Of a DNA stretch of 40,075 nt, positions 39,999-40,075 are shown piece by piece (positions within the stretch are counted from its first letter, which is position 1; each line of letters begins with the position of its first letter). Below the pieces are notes generated by a model that was not told the DNA's origin, did no database searches, and saw only the letters and a program-made list of their open reading frames with translations. The stretch comes from Paracoccus bogoriensis (GTDB taxonomy: Bacteria > Pseudomonadota > Alphaproteobacteria > Rhodobacterales > Rhodobacteraceae), in assembly GCF_019431455.1 (NCBI RefSeq), contig NZ_JAHYSR010000027.1:1-40075 (forward strand), written 5' to 3'. The position numbers and the translations under genes are program-made.

Positions 39999-40075
<77 letters not shown>

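Overview
The window is one complete, roughly 40 kb temperate prophage integrated in an initiator tRNA gene of an alphaproteobacterium, most likely a member of the Rhodobacteraceae. The assignment rests on high GC with strong C/G bias at third codon positions, tail genes of the gene transfer agent (GTA) gp12-gp15 type, and families typical of that group (DUF6362, DUF6441, DUF2793, DUF6127). A 49-bp direct repeat with one mismatch bounds the element (64-112 and 39999-40047). The right copy is the 3' part of a tRNA-fMet gene on the minus strand, complete except for its first two bases, which lie outside the window. The left copy is the displaced 3' fragment, still followed by a host-type terminator. 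In alphaproteobacteria tRNA-fMet usually closes an rRNA operon, so the right flank is probably rrn.

Left cargo (419-7397) lies between the att site and the integrase and looks less GC-rich than the phage genes. It holds a minus-strand operon of a small HTH regulator, a SacI-like restriction endonuclease, GajA and GajB (Gabija). A cytosine-5 methyltransferase is divergent from it, and behind that is a broken vsr mismatch endonuclease gene. The four-gene operon joins a C-protein-controlled type II restriction system to Gabija and is the most notable assembly here.

Early region (7471-16753): tyrosine integrase, an unrecognised regulator-like gene flanked by two inverted 53-bp units, then an excisionase/AlpA-like gene, a small gene, an HTH replication-type protein, two small phage proteins (one DUF6362), a ParB-domain protein, a DNA methyltransferase and a short PLP-enzyme-like protein. 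An Xre-RES toxin-antitoxin pair with a clear promoter/operator follows, then two unrecognised minus-strand genes.

Late region (16850-37897, plus strand): TerS, TerL (GpA type), gpW-like joiner, lambda-type portal, a fused prohead protease/major capsid protein, DUF2190 protein, joining proteins, tail tube, tail chaperone with a -1 frameshift extension, tape measure, GTA-like distal tail genes ending in a 1317-residue baseplate protein, a DUF2793/C1q-like fibre, DUF6127 protein, M15 endolysin and overlapping spanin-like genes. Nearly all are packed with 1-14 bp overlaps or very short gaps.

Right cargo (38009-39868) is a single-chain DUF262/HNH protein of the GmrSD type IV restriction group, placed between the lysis genes and the att site. 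The prophage thus carries at least three defence modules plus a toxin-antitoxin system, mostly at its outer ends, and the late region appears structurally intact.
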